The notes under the pieces: model-generated
Database searches by the model: none
The model's input: the letters and a program-made list of their open reading frames with translations, nothing else
What the model was told of the DNA's origin: nothing
Shown: positions 47,620 through 59,423 of the stretch, piece by piece
Layout of the letters: each line of letters starts with the position of its first letter
How positions within the stretch are numbered: the stretch's first letter is position 1
NCBI GenBank assembly: GCA_023374045.1
Contig: CM041779.1
Span: 266,114,131-266,178,130, forward strand
Length of the DNA: 64,000 nt
Direction of reading: 5' to 3'
From: Limonium bicolor
Taxonomy: Eukaryota > Streptophyta > Magnoliopsida > Caryophyllales > Plumbaginaceae
Position numbers and translations under genes: made by a program

Positions 47620-48010
47620 GACCGACCTTACCCAAGTCCGGTCCCAAGGTCGGTCGAAGTCAGTAGGGAAACGCGCTGGAAAATTTCAGGGCCGACCGAC
47701 CTTGCGAGTCCGGTCCAAGGTCGGTCCATTCCAGTAAGTTAAGCGACGGAAAAATTTAGCCCGACCGACCTTGCAAGTCCGGTCGCAAGGTCGGTCCATT
47801 CCAGTAGCTTACACGACGGGAAAATTTCGAGTCGACCGACCTTGCAAGTCCGGTCGCAAGGTCGGTCCATTCCAGTAGGTTACAGACGGGGGATTTTCTG
47901 GTCCGACCGAACTTGCAAGTCCGGTCGCAAGTTCGGTCCATTCCAGAAGCTTTCCCGTCTTTGTAAATCTGGGCTCGACCGACCTTGCAAGTCCGGTCCC
48001 AAGGTCGGTC
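47620..48010. repeat. Six-copy dyad minisatellite in the minus-strand Tekay-like LTR
   Basis: The period is about 65-72 bp. The consensus core has arms GACCGACCTTGC and GCAAGGTCGGTC (12 bp each) around the 10-bp centre AAGTCCGGTC. The core is followed by 'cattccagta' and 'gacgggaaaattt'. In the fifth copy both arms changed together (GACCGAACTTGC and GCAAGTTCGGTC at 47905-47938), which keeps the pairing. Open frames across this block on both strands come from its periodicity. Confidence 0.9.
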
Positions 48011-50186
48011 CGGCCCAGTATTTGCATTTTTATTTCTGTTTTCAGTTCTATCTTTTACCCATTACTTCCCCAATCTTCTTACACTTAATCCCACATGTTT
48101 TAACACTTCTTAGGCCCTTCAAATTGCCTTTGTTCATCCACCAAACTCCTTACTAAATCCATCATCAACTTACACAACAACTTCCTCACCTCTTTTCCAA
48201 CAAATGTAACAGTTTTTATTTTACTTATGCTACAGATTTCTAACCCAACTTCTACCATTCAATACTTCCTCTACCAATGTCACTCCTAGCATCTCAAACA
48301 CATTTCCAAGCAATTACACATCTATACCCAAGTCCAACACTCTTTTTACCAATTCTTACACCCTAATTCTTCCTAGTTCCACAATGTACTTTGATAGCTC
48401 TTTGCTACAGATTTTTACACTTCTTATCTCTCATACTACAACTACCACCTCATTACCACTAAACATACCTACTCAATCCAATATACACCTTGGTTCTCCC
48501 ATTCACCAAGTAATCCTTAAATACATAATTCCTACCAAACTTTCGCCATAGTTCACCTACTTTCCTTACTTAGCCATACATACTTTCTTCTTCACCAAGT
48601 TCATTCCTATTCTAGCCACACCCATATAAGGGTCCTACCAGCACTCAAGTCAATACCAATACTCCAATACTTTCATCAAACAACAATGCCAATCAAATAC
48701 ACAATACTTGGCTCTAAGGCCTACAATCCAACTACAAGCTCACAATTACTCATACTTCCACATCTACAATACTAATACAATGTTTTGGTTCTTTAAATTG
48801 GTTTACCCATTCCCATTACTCTAATGCACTAAAATCAAGCATTAGGAAGGAGCTCTTACCTTGAGTTTTCAATTTCCTTCATTTCTCTTCCATTTCTCCT
48901 CTTGCTTTCTCTCTTGTCCAATCCGGTTTTGTGGGGGAATGGAGTTGCCAAACTCCATTCCCATCACCCAAAGAACATAAATAAGTTTAATTAACATACT
49001 AACCCCTTAATTAATGTTAGTTCATAGAAATGCTTAAGACAAGATTTCTAGGGTTTACCTTTGGAGATCTTTGAGAGGGATTCTCACCCTTGAATCAAGA
49101 AGGGGGTTACTCCACCATTAGAGGGTTGAGACCATGCTCCAAAACAAGAGAAAAACAAGGTAAGGGAGAGAGACAAAATCGGTCACACACCAGGGATGGA
49201 GAAAAACGAGGTCTTTCATGGAGATTTTTACCTTGTTGGAAAGAGGAGACTCCAAGCTCCATAATGGTGTGCTTTTCTCTTTGAATGGGGTATACCCACG
49301 AAAATGAACTTCCTCATTTTTGGATTTTGAAAAGAGAGAAGTGTAGAGGAGGATGAGGGGAGTTCAAATATGTAGTTATTTTTACCTTTGGAGTTCAAAT
49401 GAAGCTAGAGCATGTGGAGAAAGTGGAGAAGCCATGGGAGGCTTGTGGAGCTCCATGAAATCGCCCAAACCAGAGAGAGAGAAGGGAGAAATCGGTGGAG
49501 GGGGAGAGGAAAGAGAGAGATGAGTGAGTTGTGAGAGTGAGGTGAGAGGAAGGCATAAAGTAATTTTTTTACTTTATTGCTTTTTGCTTTTGACTCTCTT
49601 ATTTAATTAGCTAGTTACATGTGTGTGTGAGGGAGTTATTTGACTCTTTAAAAACCGGCCCCCTTACAGTAATACTAGCTGGAGCGTTTTTCGTCTTTTA
49701 CAGAAAACGCTCGTTATTTTACCCGTTTAGGTACTGTTCACTAACCGGGCCCGTTTTCCTGAATTTTCTCGTTTCTTTATTTTTATTGGTTATTAAGCTT
49801 TCATAAATGCTTAATAATATTTATTTAATGACTTATGATTTTTACGGGTTCGTTTGACCACTTAAAATCGCGTCTTCGGGTTTTCTCGAAAACGTGCGTT
49901 AAAGCTCTATTAGCATTTTAATACATTATTTGGATCCGTTTTCTTCGAGAGTTGTTCCCATATATTATTTAGGTCTTATTAAACCTTTAGAATCCATATA
50001 TACTCTAACCGAGGTCTCATACCTCCTATGGTTATTTAACACTTATTTAGCGTTTTCCGCTTTTTAAGAGTTTATTTATTCTTTTGGATTTATTTTTTTC
50101 CTTACTAGTATTAATTAGGTACCATTAGGCCCTTAAATACGTATTATATTAATTTTAATCCCTATATTTAAGTTCGGGATATTTCA
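48011..50186 (-). other. Promoter-side part of the minus-strand Tekay-like LTR
   Basis: No gene is seen. The LTR start (minus-strand TGAAATATCCC) is at 50186. The plus-strand block 49060-49530 is purine-rich. Small open frames here have no recognisable product. Confidence 0.5.
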
Positions 50187-50191
50187 TTTCC

Positions 50192-50726
50192 GCTCCAACA
50201 ATAGCTTAGAAGTAGTTGAGGCGTAATGAGAGAGAAAATCAGGCACAATATTACTAATCTGTGCTAACGCAATCATACAGGACAAACTCAAGAGAACTAA
50301 CAAGACTCCTAATAGAGTCTAGTTTCAGAGTACAAGGAGGGTTTTGAAAGTTCCATATTAAGTCTTTTTTTGTTGTATAAGATTTATAAAAAGTTAAATT
50401 ACTCTTGTAGCGATGTTTTTTGGCATGAAGAATTGGCAATTTCAAACTTGGTGATGATGACACCTATTTTGTCTTTTTATAAAATTTAAAAAGTTGTAGT
50501 TTATTAATATAAGTCCAAAAACATAAATTTATACTGTTGCTCATCATAAATCGAGCTCTTCAAAATAAGACCCAACATGAATATGTTGTTAAATTTTAAT
50601 TTTTTTATGTACATATGTTTTAAAATTCAGTGTGAATCTTAAGTTTAAGAAAAGTGAATCAAATGTTGTTAAAAAAGAAAATCAAAGGTTGTTAAAAAGT
50701 GAATCAAAGGTTGTTAGCCCTAAACC
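50192..50726. other. Host flank, A/T-rich
   Basis: No confident gene. It continues the sequence interrupted at 28963. The minus-strand stretch 50270-50192 is open and plausible as an exon end, but I do not recognise it. Confidence 0.3.
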
Positions 50727-51265
50727 CTGCACTACAAACCCTAAAATGTCTTCGACGTTTTAGCTTTCCTAGGTAGTTTTTAGGGTGTTTGGGGGGGGGG
50801 GGGATAGGGTAATCTTTTTGGCATTAGTTCTACACTTTATATTGTCGGCACTGACTCGATAGTTTTAGGGTTTTCCTAAACCTGCACTATAACCCTAAAA
50901 ATTCCTTTAACGTTTTTAGCTTTCCTAGGTGGTTTTTAGGGTGTTAGGGGGGGGAGGGTAATCTTTTTGGCATTAGTTCTACACTTTATATTGTCGTCAC
51001 TGTCTCGACAATTTTTTAGGGTTAGCCTAAACCCTGCACTACAAACCCTAAAAATGTCTTTGACGTTTTTAGCTTTCCTAGGGTGGTTTTTAGGGTGTTT
51101 GGGGGGTAGGATAATCTTTTTGGGCATTATTTCTACACTTTATATTATCGTTACTGACACCCTAAACCCTGCACTACAAACCCTAAAAATGTCTTCACTT
51201 TTTAACTTTCCTAGGGTGGTTTTTAGGGTGTTTGGGGAGGTAGGGTAATCTTTTGGCATTAATTG
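50727..51265. repeat. Tandem repeat, about four copies of ~150 bp
   Basis: Copies start with '(c)cctgcacta(c)aaccc' near 50727, 50879, 51032 and 51167. Each contains 'gctttcctaggtggtttttagggtgtt', a G-run (13 G at 50791-50803 in the first copy) and 'taatctttttggcattagttctacacttta'. The last copy is shorter. Flanks on both sides (50620-50720 and 51290-51490) share 'aagtgaatc' repeats. Confidence 0.85.
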
Positions 51266-52850
51266 TACACTTTAAAAATGAATATTTCATTGAATAAAAG
51301 TTAATCAAATGTTCAAGAAAAATGAATCTTATATTTAAGAAAAAGTGAATCTTTCACTTTAATTAATATGAATCCTTTGTTTTTCTAAAGTTGAATTTGA
51401 ATTTTAAGAAAAGTAAATCTTAAAGGAGATTAATTTTTTAATGAATAAGGTTCATTTTATTATTAAAGAAGATTCATTTTGTTAATGAATAAGATTCACT
51501 TTAAAATACACAATATATACTCCTTCTAAAAACATAAAATTTTAAGTTTACCAAAACATGACAAGATTGGGGTGCTGACCGAGTAGGTCTAAGGTGTTAG
51601 TCTCAGACAAACTCTGCTTAGAGATAAGTATTTGCCAAAGACAATAGTGCGGAAGCTTTTGTGTAAAACTTAATAAGACAAGATATGCTTGTATTGAAAC
51701 TCGAAATGAATTACAATCTAGCATTGACACTTGCTATATTCTAGAAGTGGATCAATATAGAATAAGGAGTAAAGGAGTGTTGTGTGCTCTATAGGAAATA
51801 ACTTCCTAAGCTAAAGTGACTAAGTCACACTAAGATCTCTCAAAATAATATCTCTCTCAACAATCTTCTCTCTTGTAAAACTATCGGGTATGTACGCAGA
51901 CATTTAGCAATTCGTGTGCTTTAAATAGTGTAGGTGCTCATACAACTTGGCTACAACCAGTAAGTGTTGATCGTGGAGCTGATATGCTACACGTTCTTTG
52001 ATGAGCTGAACTCGCACGATCTTGACATAGTGGGTTCTTCACGTACGCCTCTTTTCTCGGATGGGAGTTGTAGAATCGGTTGTGCGCGCTTCACGTCTTG
52101 ACCGGAGAAGCTAGGAGCAGGGCTGAGTCTTTCTGTAGCGGTACTTCAACTGAGGAGTCAACGTCTGCGAGACTAAGATTAGGACTAAGTCTTTATGCGA
52201 AGGTATTTCAACTGAGGAGGCATCATCTACAAAACATGGTTGCAACAAAACATATCTATGATAGAGCACGAATCATGATGGACAATGGTATAATTTTTTT
52301 TATTTTTGTACTTATATTAAGAAAGGTGCGCATACTTAGAACTCTATTTCATTTTTTTTATTTCTTTAATTTGTTGGATTCCTCTGATAATATGGTGACA
52401 CGTGACATTAAAACCATATTAGAAAGTGGAGATAACTCCAAGGACGTCTGAGTTTATTTCTCCTGCTACTACTCTCTCCCATGAATAATTTTTGGATGTT
52501 CATATCATTATTGTTCTCTCTAATAATTCTGTTTTCCAAACGGGGAGGACAAAGAAGAGGAGAGGTGGGTGCTGCTTTCCACTTTTCCAGTAAAGAAAAT
52601 GCGATGTAGTAGATATGGTGCAGTCAATAATTATCTAATCAAGATGCCAAAGTCAAGTTTGTTTTCCACTTGTACAGTTGTAAACTGCTTCAAACAGTTG
52701 TCCCACTCTATTTTCCTCTTCTTTTCATATCAAGGGGAAAGACAAGATCATGACTACGAACAACTACTGCGTGGGCAATTTTTTTATAAGAATCTGCATT
52801 CCCTACTCTGGGTAAACCGGACTAACATGAACGGGTAAATCAAGATAAAC
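51266..52850. other. Intergenic sequence without a recognised gene
   Basis: 51290-51490 is A/T-rich with repeated 'gaatct'. 52115-52230 holds a two-copy repeat of ~65 bp ('tacttcaactgaggag..'). A 123-codon open frame at 52080-52451 covers that repeat and has no recognisable domain. I call no gene. Confidence 0.4.
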
Positions 52851-52858
52851 CCTGTGTT

Positions 52859-53025
52859 TAGGGGCGGAGCCAGCGGGGATAGAGGGAGCAAAAACCCCCC
52901 CCAACTTTGTTAAATTACACAAAAATATATGTAAAAAAAAATTAAAACAAATTTTTATAAAAAACCCCTAATTATTTGTAATTTTATACATGCCCCCTCA
53001 ACTTTTATTTCTGACTCCGCCCCTG
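52859..53025. mobile_element. hAT-type MITE, 167 bp
   Basis: The terminal inverted repeats are AGGGGCGGAGCCAG and its near complement CTGACTCCGCCCCTG (outermost base mismatched). An 8-bp TSD, CCTGTGTT, lies at 52851-52858 and 53026-53033. The interior is A/T-rich and non-coding. The 8-bp TSD and CAGGGGCGGA end are typical of plant hAT MITEs. Confidence 0.85.
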
Positions 53026-53307
53026 CCTGTGTTGTGACAAACTGAAAAAAGAGAAGATCGGAAGATTCACACTCAGACCATGATACTCTATGGTCTCATT
53101 CTTTTGTCACATTATCAAACAAGTTTATTTGATTAATTAGTTTTTGCTCTTTGTATGTTACATCAATTGTCATATCAATTATTTTTCTTTCTATTTTTTC
53201 TAATTTCAACTAATAATTGTTATATGTTTTCAGTTGACAAAAAAATGTGGCCTATGTCCGAGTTTGGACTGTGTGGGCACATTTGTAACAACATAATATA
53301 CTACTAC

Positions 53308-53360
53308 TCCCTTCGTCCCAGTCAAAGTGTACTACTCCCTTCATCCCAGTCAAAGTGTTC
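53308..53360. repeat. Two tandem Stowaway-like MITE ends
   Basis: CTCCCTTCGTCCCAGTCAAAGTG and CTCCCTTCATCCCAGTCAAAGTG follow each other 30 bp apart. Both resemble the conserved Stowaway end CTCCCTCCGTCCC. No opposite end was found, so this is a fragment. Confidence 0.55.
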
Positions 53361-54222
53361 AGTATATTATTTGGATGTGTCGTTTAACTTCAGTATTTAA
53401 CCTGTAAGATAATTTATATTTTACAGTGGAATTCTTATGTGAAAAACTATATATTATACAAATTAATTTTAAAATTTTTTTATTTTATGTTTATATTAAA
53501 TTGGAAAAACTGTCAAAAAGAGATAGTATACGACAGCGCATTTATCTGGACATAATTGTATCTTCTTGAGGAAAAAAAAACTACTATACCATCGTCAAAA
53601 TCTAGTAATCAGCATTATTAGATTCATGTACTGTGTATGCACAGTGCGAGGTGGCGAGATTAATTACGTTCATCATCTGATCTTTGTACAATGACTTTCG
53701 TACAAGAGCTACTTTCAATCAACCAGCACAAAAGTTCAAACTGACAAACCCATCCATCCATCTTTACTTGCTGCTAAAGAATGAAGTTTACAGAAAATCA
53801 TCATCCCTGTGTTTGTTTCCTCTCAACATCCAAACCCTTGCACTATTTTCAACTTGCCACACAATAAACCCTTGACCAACCCTCTTAGCAATTCTCTATC
53901 CCTCTTTTGAAACAGAGCACAAGACTTGATGATCAAATCCCAGTATAAACTGTCCAACAAATATACCCCCTTCTCTCATCTAACTGAAAAACTCCACTCC
54001 CCTAAGAAACAACTCCTCCACGCTATGGCTTTTCACTTTCACACACAGAGCAAGTTCTCACCTGGGAAAAACTCTTGCTGCTTTCAATCAAAGAGTTTCT
54101 CTTGTGATTAGCAAAAACACAAATAGCAGCAAGTCATTCAACTGACCACTACCCAGAAAGTACGTACTACTTTATACAATACACAGTTGAAACGAAAAAC
54201 CATCTTCTTCATCCTTCATTCT
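53361..54222 (-). other. 3' side of GAUT7
   Basis: This holds the likely GAUT7 3' UTR (up to ~500 bp after the stop) and A/T-rich intergenic sequence. No other gene is seen; open frames on the plus strand at 53684-54111 have no recognisable product. Confidence 0.5.
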
Positions 54223-57200
54223 TTAAGGGTTGACATTGCACTGACTCAACATACCATCTTGTCGGTTCAGATACTTCTTCCAATACGTCTTGTAATCTCG
54301 AATTCCCAGGTCAAGCCATGGTTTCATGTTCCCATTATAATGCAATACTGGAGAACCTTTGATAATCTCTCTGCTGATACCATATTCATGCCCAAGTCCA
54401 GATAGAACCCATGAACTATCTAGAGGGTAAACAAGATCCTGAAAAACTAGCAAGCTTGCACGTGATGCAATCCCACCACCTTCAGATGACTCCTCATTTC
54501 TTTCCAGCTGTTTATACCACACAAACAAAACCAACAAATGAATCAGCAAACAACTTCTCCCAAGAACTCAAAGGATACAGAAAAATAAATAAAGATTACA
54601 CTAACCTCCTTCACCAAACTTTTGAACCTCTGCGTCACGTCAAGCTCCCTCCATCTTCGAAGATCCACCACATTCAATCCTGACATCCATGCACATGACG
54701 TGCGATTCAGTATCTTTCCACCCAGATATCTGTTCAACTTCCCCAGTTTCACTGCACAATGCTCAACAGCACCATTCACTTTGCCCTTCATATCGATGCT
54801 CCAAAGGGCCAACAAGTCCTTCTGCACTACTACGTCGTCATCCAATACTACCACTTTTTCCAATTTACCAAAAATTCGGGGGAGCTTATAGTGTGAGTAA
54901 GAGAACACAGATAAGAATTCTGTGGGCATCTTAGAACCCGGAAAAGAAACACGCAACTCCTCAGCAGAAGATAGACGTGATAACAGCTCATTTTCGTGTT
55001 GCTCTTCAATGTTCAATACTTGAATTGTGGCTTTGTTGAAGGTGCTTCTTGAGAACCACAGCTTCATTGCAAAGTAGTTTTGTCTGTCTGTCAACACATG
55101 AAATACCAGTTTTCCACTATCCTGAAAGATAGAAACCAAAGAAAATAAATGACAATACCACTGCTATATGATCATATGAGTTCACTAAAAGTGACAGGTA
55201 ACATACTTTGGCATGCAAAACAGTGGAGTTGATAACCACTGATGACGCAAGAATGTTGTTGGAGAATATAACAAAATGATGCAAGGTTTTATCTACAAAT
55301 TTCTGAGCCACGCTACTGTCTGAATCTGGCAGCAATGAACGGAAGTATTCAACAGTCAATCTCATAGACAAGCAATGAAGAGATTTCGGTATTGTCTGAA
55401 CTGCAAGTCGATAAAGAAAGGCACTCTGCCTCATGTGGAAGCTTGCTTCATCCTCACTCAGATCGACAAGTTGCCTTAATTTCTTGTCTACATTGTTACA
55501 GTCAGTCACCAGTGACTTAACTTGAGAGAGAGTAGTCTCCATGCTTTGAAGTTGTGAATCAACCCTGGTGAAATTAAGAATAAAAACACTCATTTAAAAG
55601 AATAATTCAATTGACAACAAGCCTGGAAAGTTTTTATGTAATCCAAGATAGCAAGCTTGACTGATACCAATGGTGAAGAGATACAAAAAGGTAAATATAA
55701 GATTTTTTTTCCCCTGATTTTTCACCAGATCCATGTACACAACAACATTGCAGATCAAAAGACTCGCCTTCAATTTATCATGTACCACTTGATACTAAAC
55801 TTAGGCATTTCATAAAAGTGGTGAAATCTAAATTCTTTCATACCAAAAAGGAAAAAATAAAAGTTCCCAGTAAAAAATCAATCAAATTCCCAATGTTGAA
55901 TTATATTAACCCCTGCATAATTATTCAAACATTCATCCCCTGAGAACAACTTTTAACTGTTGTGACAGATATTAGGCATATATATATATATATATCCCAC
56001 GTCACTCTGCGTGTCTACAAAAACTCATGTAATTATCTAATCCACCCTATGATGTAGGATAAAAATATAGAAATACTTGGTACTTACGGCAGTGGTAGAT
56101 CAACATCTGAAATCGCAGAACTCAGCATATGCTCAAAAACTTGAATATTTTGCTTTAACTCTTGTGATAATGCATCATGAGCTGGCATTTTAGCAATACT
56201 AGGAAAGTAAGCACGGGCAACATAAAGCACGTCCTTCAACTTTTTCAACACTTGATCTTTCAAATCTTCCTTGGACTCACTAAGCCAAAAGCAGTAACTT
56301 CCATATCTTATTTCACAACTAATGTTACTCTCCCCAACAGCCTTCTTGGGTCCCACAACATTTGGCCTATCAATCTTGACTTTCTGCATCAATTCAAAGA
56401 GAAATAATGTTTATTAGAATCAATAGATGTTCATAAGCTCAGCCAAAAAGAACAATAAAGGCATACATTTGTATGAGTGGCCGCGACCTTCTTATCTTGT
56501 CCTGGTGAACCTGAAAACTTGTGCAGAGCTGTACATCAATTTCCTTCTAAGATTCAAACGGCAGAAATGTTGCTTGGAATAGTTTATCAATACCTTTGGT
56601 AGTTTGATGAAGTTGAATGGAACTTCCATCACCTGTTTTGTCAACTGAAACCCCTTTTAAATATGAGATATCCTGTAAGCAAAGCATTTGAAAGAGTATG
56701 TCAGATGTTTTGGTTCACAAGAAAAGATAAAAACAAACAGTAAAACATGGTAGGAAATATGAATCACAATAATTGTTATGACTTTAGATACACATTAGGA
56801 TCACAAAAGGTATGCCATAGATATCTAATAATGAAGCCAGCACTAAATCATTTCCAAGGTACCAATTTAATACAAGTTTCAGCAAGCCTGACACAGACAC
56901 TGGCTTCAATGCACAAGAATTGTATTATTAACCATCAGAGTGCTGAGCAGCAAACCTTAGGAAGAGGCCCCCATTTTTTACTGAACTCTTCCACCGATCT
57001 TTGTTCTTCTTGCTGCAAGAAGCATCCACACACACTGTTTAATCACTAGTTTGCTCAAGTTAGGTGCATGAACTACAACATGTAAGAGTCAAAATGGCAA
57101 GAAAAAGAGAAAACTAAACCGCAGACCAGGAAAGGCAAGTTTCTCCAAGATAAACATAAAAAAGAGCAAACCAGAGAATCAGAGTGGGGAAATTCAGATG

Positions 57201-58379
57201 CATCCTCCAGTGATACAGACACAAAATATGCATACACAGAAGTGTGATAAATTTTAGTAATGTTTCCTAGTGTTCCACAGAAAAGATGCAACAGTGCAAG
57301 TCCTTCCAAGAGGAATCCAGACTTCTATTTCTATTTTGGAAAGAATGTAGACAGCAAGAGGAGACAAAAAGGACGCAAGGACACCAACACCAAAATGTAG
57401 GAAGCAGCATTGAATAGCAGAGTGTTATAGGCAAGCAGCACAAGAAACTGGTGAACTAAAAGGACGTGATCATTGCCCAAGAATATTAGCAACACGGCCC
57501 CAAAAGATAAACGCACGCACATGAATAATCACAGTTACCTTTGACTGACTCTTACTGTTTTTAGAATGGGGTTGGATATCCACTTCAGAAATACTCTGCA
57601 TAATAATAGTACTAAAAATTAATAAAGATGATAAACTCAGTAGGTAGCAAAATGAGATGATCATTTTGACGAAATGAAGGGGCTTATGGTAAAAAGCACT
57701 TACTGGGGTGGAGAAGCTAACAGGGACTGTGTCTTCAGTTCCAGGCACTGATCCTGCAGAGGTCAGCAAAATCCAATTAAATCCTAACAGGAAAAGTGGG
57801 AACATGTGACCAAAATTCAAGACAGAGACAGAACTGAGGAATGGACAAGATTTGGGAATCTGGAATAGGATATGAGAAATAAAGCGGGGAAGGGCGGGTT
57901 GTCAAATCTGCATAAGATTGAATCCTAAAGACGCATAACCAATGGCGAAAAGGGGGATGGAAGGGTAGGGTAGCTGTTACGTTCATACTAACTATTCAAG
58001 ACCCAATACATAAAAGGGAAAAAAGATTCCTCATAGCTAATCTGATCAAATTGAGCAATCGGTGGAGGTGCTAGAAGATGACCACTCTTATAAACAACAA
58101 ATCCAATCAAGTTATCTGAATCTCCAAAAAGAAAATGATTTACAATTAAGGAAGTGACTGCTACTAGTCGGAGAGCAAGGGAGAGTGAGGTAAGGGGTTT
58201 ATCTTACCGCTAGGATGAAATCCACTATGGAGGCCGAGAAGGAAGACAAGAGGGACAAGCATCGAGAGGATGACGAGACCCATAACAGCAATGACAAGCC
58301 CTTTCCATCGCTTCTTGGGAGGAGGATATGCTGGGTGGTACTGTGAAACCCCATTCTCACCGACCACCCCGTTCTTCAT
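54223..58379 (-). CDS. GAUT7: GAUT7-like galacturonosyltransferase-family protein (GT8), ten exons, intact
   Basis: Exons (minus strand): 58379-58208, 57753-57704, 57595-57539, 57012-56956, 56672-56594, 56528-56467, 56383-56088, 55564-55207, 55121-54606, 54507-54223. All introns are GT-AG and the phases agree, giving 1932 bp and 643 residues plus stop. The product is a type II Golgi protein: a short cytosolic N-terminus with KKRWK, then a membrane segment (about residues 27-49, GLVIAVMGLVILSMLVPLVF). A variable stem follows, then the GT8 domain. VVLDDDVVVQKDL (Asp 471-473) is the metal-binding DxD site and HYNGNMKPW (His ~605) the conserved C-terminal site. In Arabidopsis GAUT7 anchors GAUT1 in the homogalacturonan synthase complex and has little activity alone. 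The start was chosen at 58379 because the 27 codons upstream do not look conserved. No break is seen. Confidence 0.93.
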
Positions 58380-59196
58380 TTTGCAGTACTCAGACTCTCC
58401 CAGCCCCGAGATTCTGAAATTAGTTAAAGAAAACACCCAATGCGCGGTGGCAACCACCAACTATCTACATACAGGGAATTAATCAGTAATCTTGTTAATC
58501 GACAATCTCGGTCACCACCGACACCTGACCACTATTTAACAACAGAGTGAGTCTTCCCTCCAAATCAACGAATTGCGGGAACTAAGACTTGCACCGACAA
58601 GCCGAGCGTAAGCAGCCGGGGTAATCAGCGGAGAGATACAAGGAGAGCGCAGCAGCACATGGAGAATGGGGGTGGAGGAATGTAATCAGGTATACGTACG
58701 GAAGCAGGAGGGAGGAGAAGGGAACATGTGATTTGCGATCCAAAGTATCTTTCTCTGTACTTTACACCGATGTATGTTTTAGTTTTGCCCCCTCTCCGTT
58801 TTGCTTACCCTCTCTATCTCTGATTTTATTCCGCGTCTTTTAGTAAGAGTCTCGCGTCATGCGGTTGTTGAAGAATAAACGTTATGATAACTTTTTAAAT
58901 TTTGTTAAATTGTGATAAGTATAATAGCGGAAGCAAAAATGTCACTACCAATGTGTATTTATATTGATTACAATAATCAATTTGTACTAACAACTTCCAA
59001 TATATTGACCAAAAAAATCTCCCAAAGTGGTTGAGCGTATTGGGTCAATTGTTAGCGAGTCTTTTAAACAGAGATTAATATGTAATCGTGTTTTCTTTCT
59101 TTATTAATAAAATTAATCGAGTCAATGGAGCATATTACCGAGAAAACCAACTAGAAGAAATGAGATGAGTTTGAATAAGGGGGAGACATCAACTAA
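58380..59196 (-). promoter_or_regulatory. 5' UTR and promoter region of GAUT7
   Basis: Minus-strand transcription probably starts within 58500-58780, where pyrimidine-rich leader-like sequence lies. I see no clear TATA box, as is common for housekeeping plant genes. The LINE insertion at 59212 begins about 830 bp upstream of the start codon. No other gene is seen. Confidence 0.4.
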
Positions 59197-59423
59197 CTGG
59201 AAACGTTAGCTGAACGTGTAATCAACCAACCTATCGTCTGAAAAAGTGAGGCGAAAATGTTCCCCAGAGAGGCGATTTAGGAAAGATTTTCACGTCTGGG
59301 GTAAGGAGTGAATATTCATTTTGCTTTCTTAAGGGTAATAAGGTCTTAAAGAGGAAGCTAGTAGTAGCAAAGTACTACTGCAACCCCATACTCTATCACG
59401 TCAAATTTAAGTCTAATCTCCAA

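Larger units (their letters stand above)
28969..50186 (-). mobile_element. Tekay/Del-like solo LTR on minus strand, split by a CACTA element, TSD TTTCC
   Basis: The plus strand begins TGTAACACCCC at 28969 and ends GGGATATTTCA at 50186, so the minus strand reads TGAAATATCCC ... GGGGTGTTACA. TTTCC flanks it at 28964-28968 and 50187-50191. Without the CACTA it is about 4.3 kb. Its ends resemble the plus-strand LTR 37660-45337 (TGAAATACCCC ... GGGGTGTTACA), so they are related families. No coding capacity is seen. It holds the six-copy dyad array at 47620-48010. Confidence 0.85.

Noticed and set aside
47620..48010. A CRISPR-like array (regular repeats and spacers)
   Set aside because: The 'spacers' are themselves conserved between units and the genome is a plant's. 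It is a minisatellite with dyads.
52080..52451. A 123-codon plus-strand frame
   Set aside because: It covers a two-copy direct repeat followed by A/T-rich sequence. No domain, no splice context and no homologue are recognisable.
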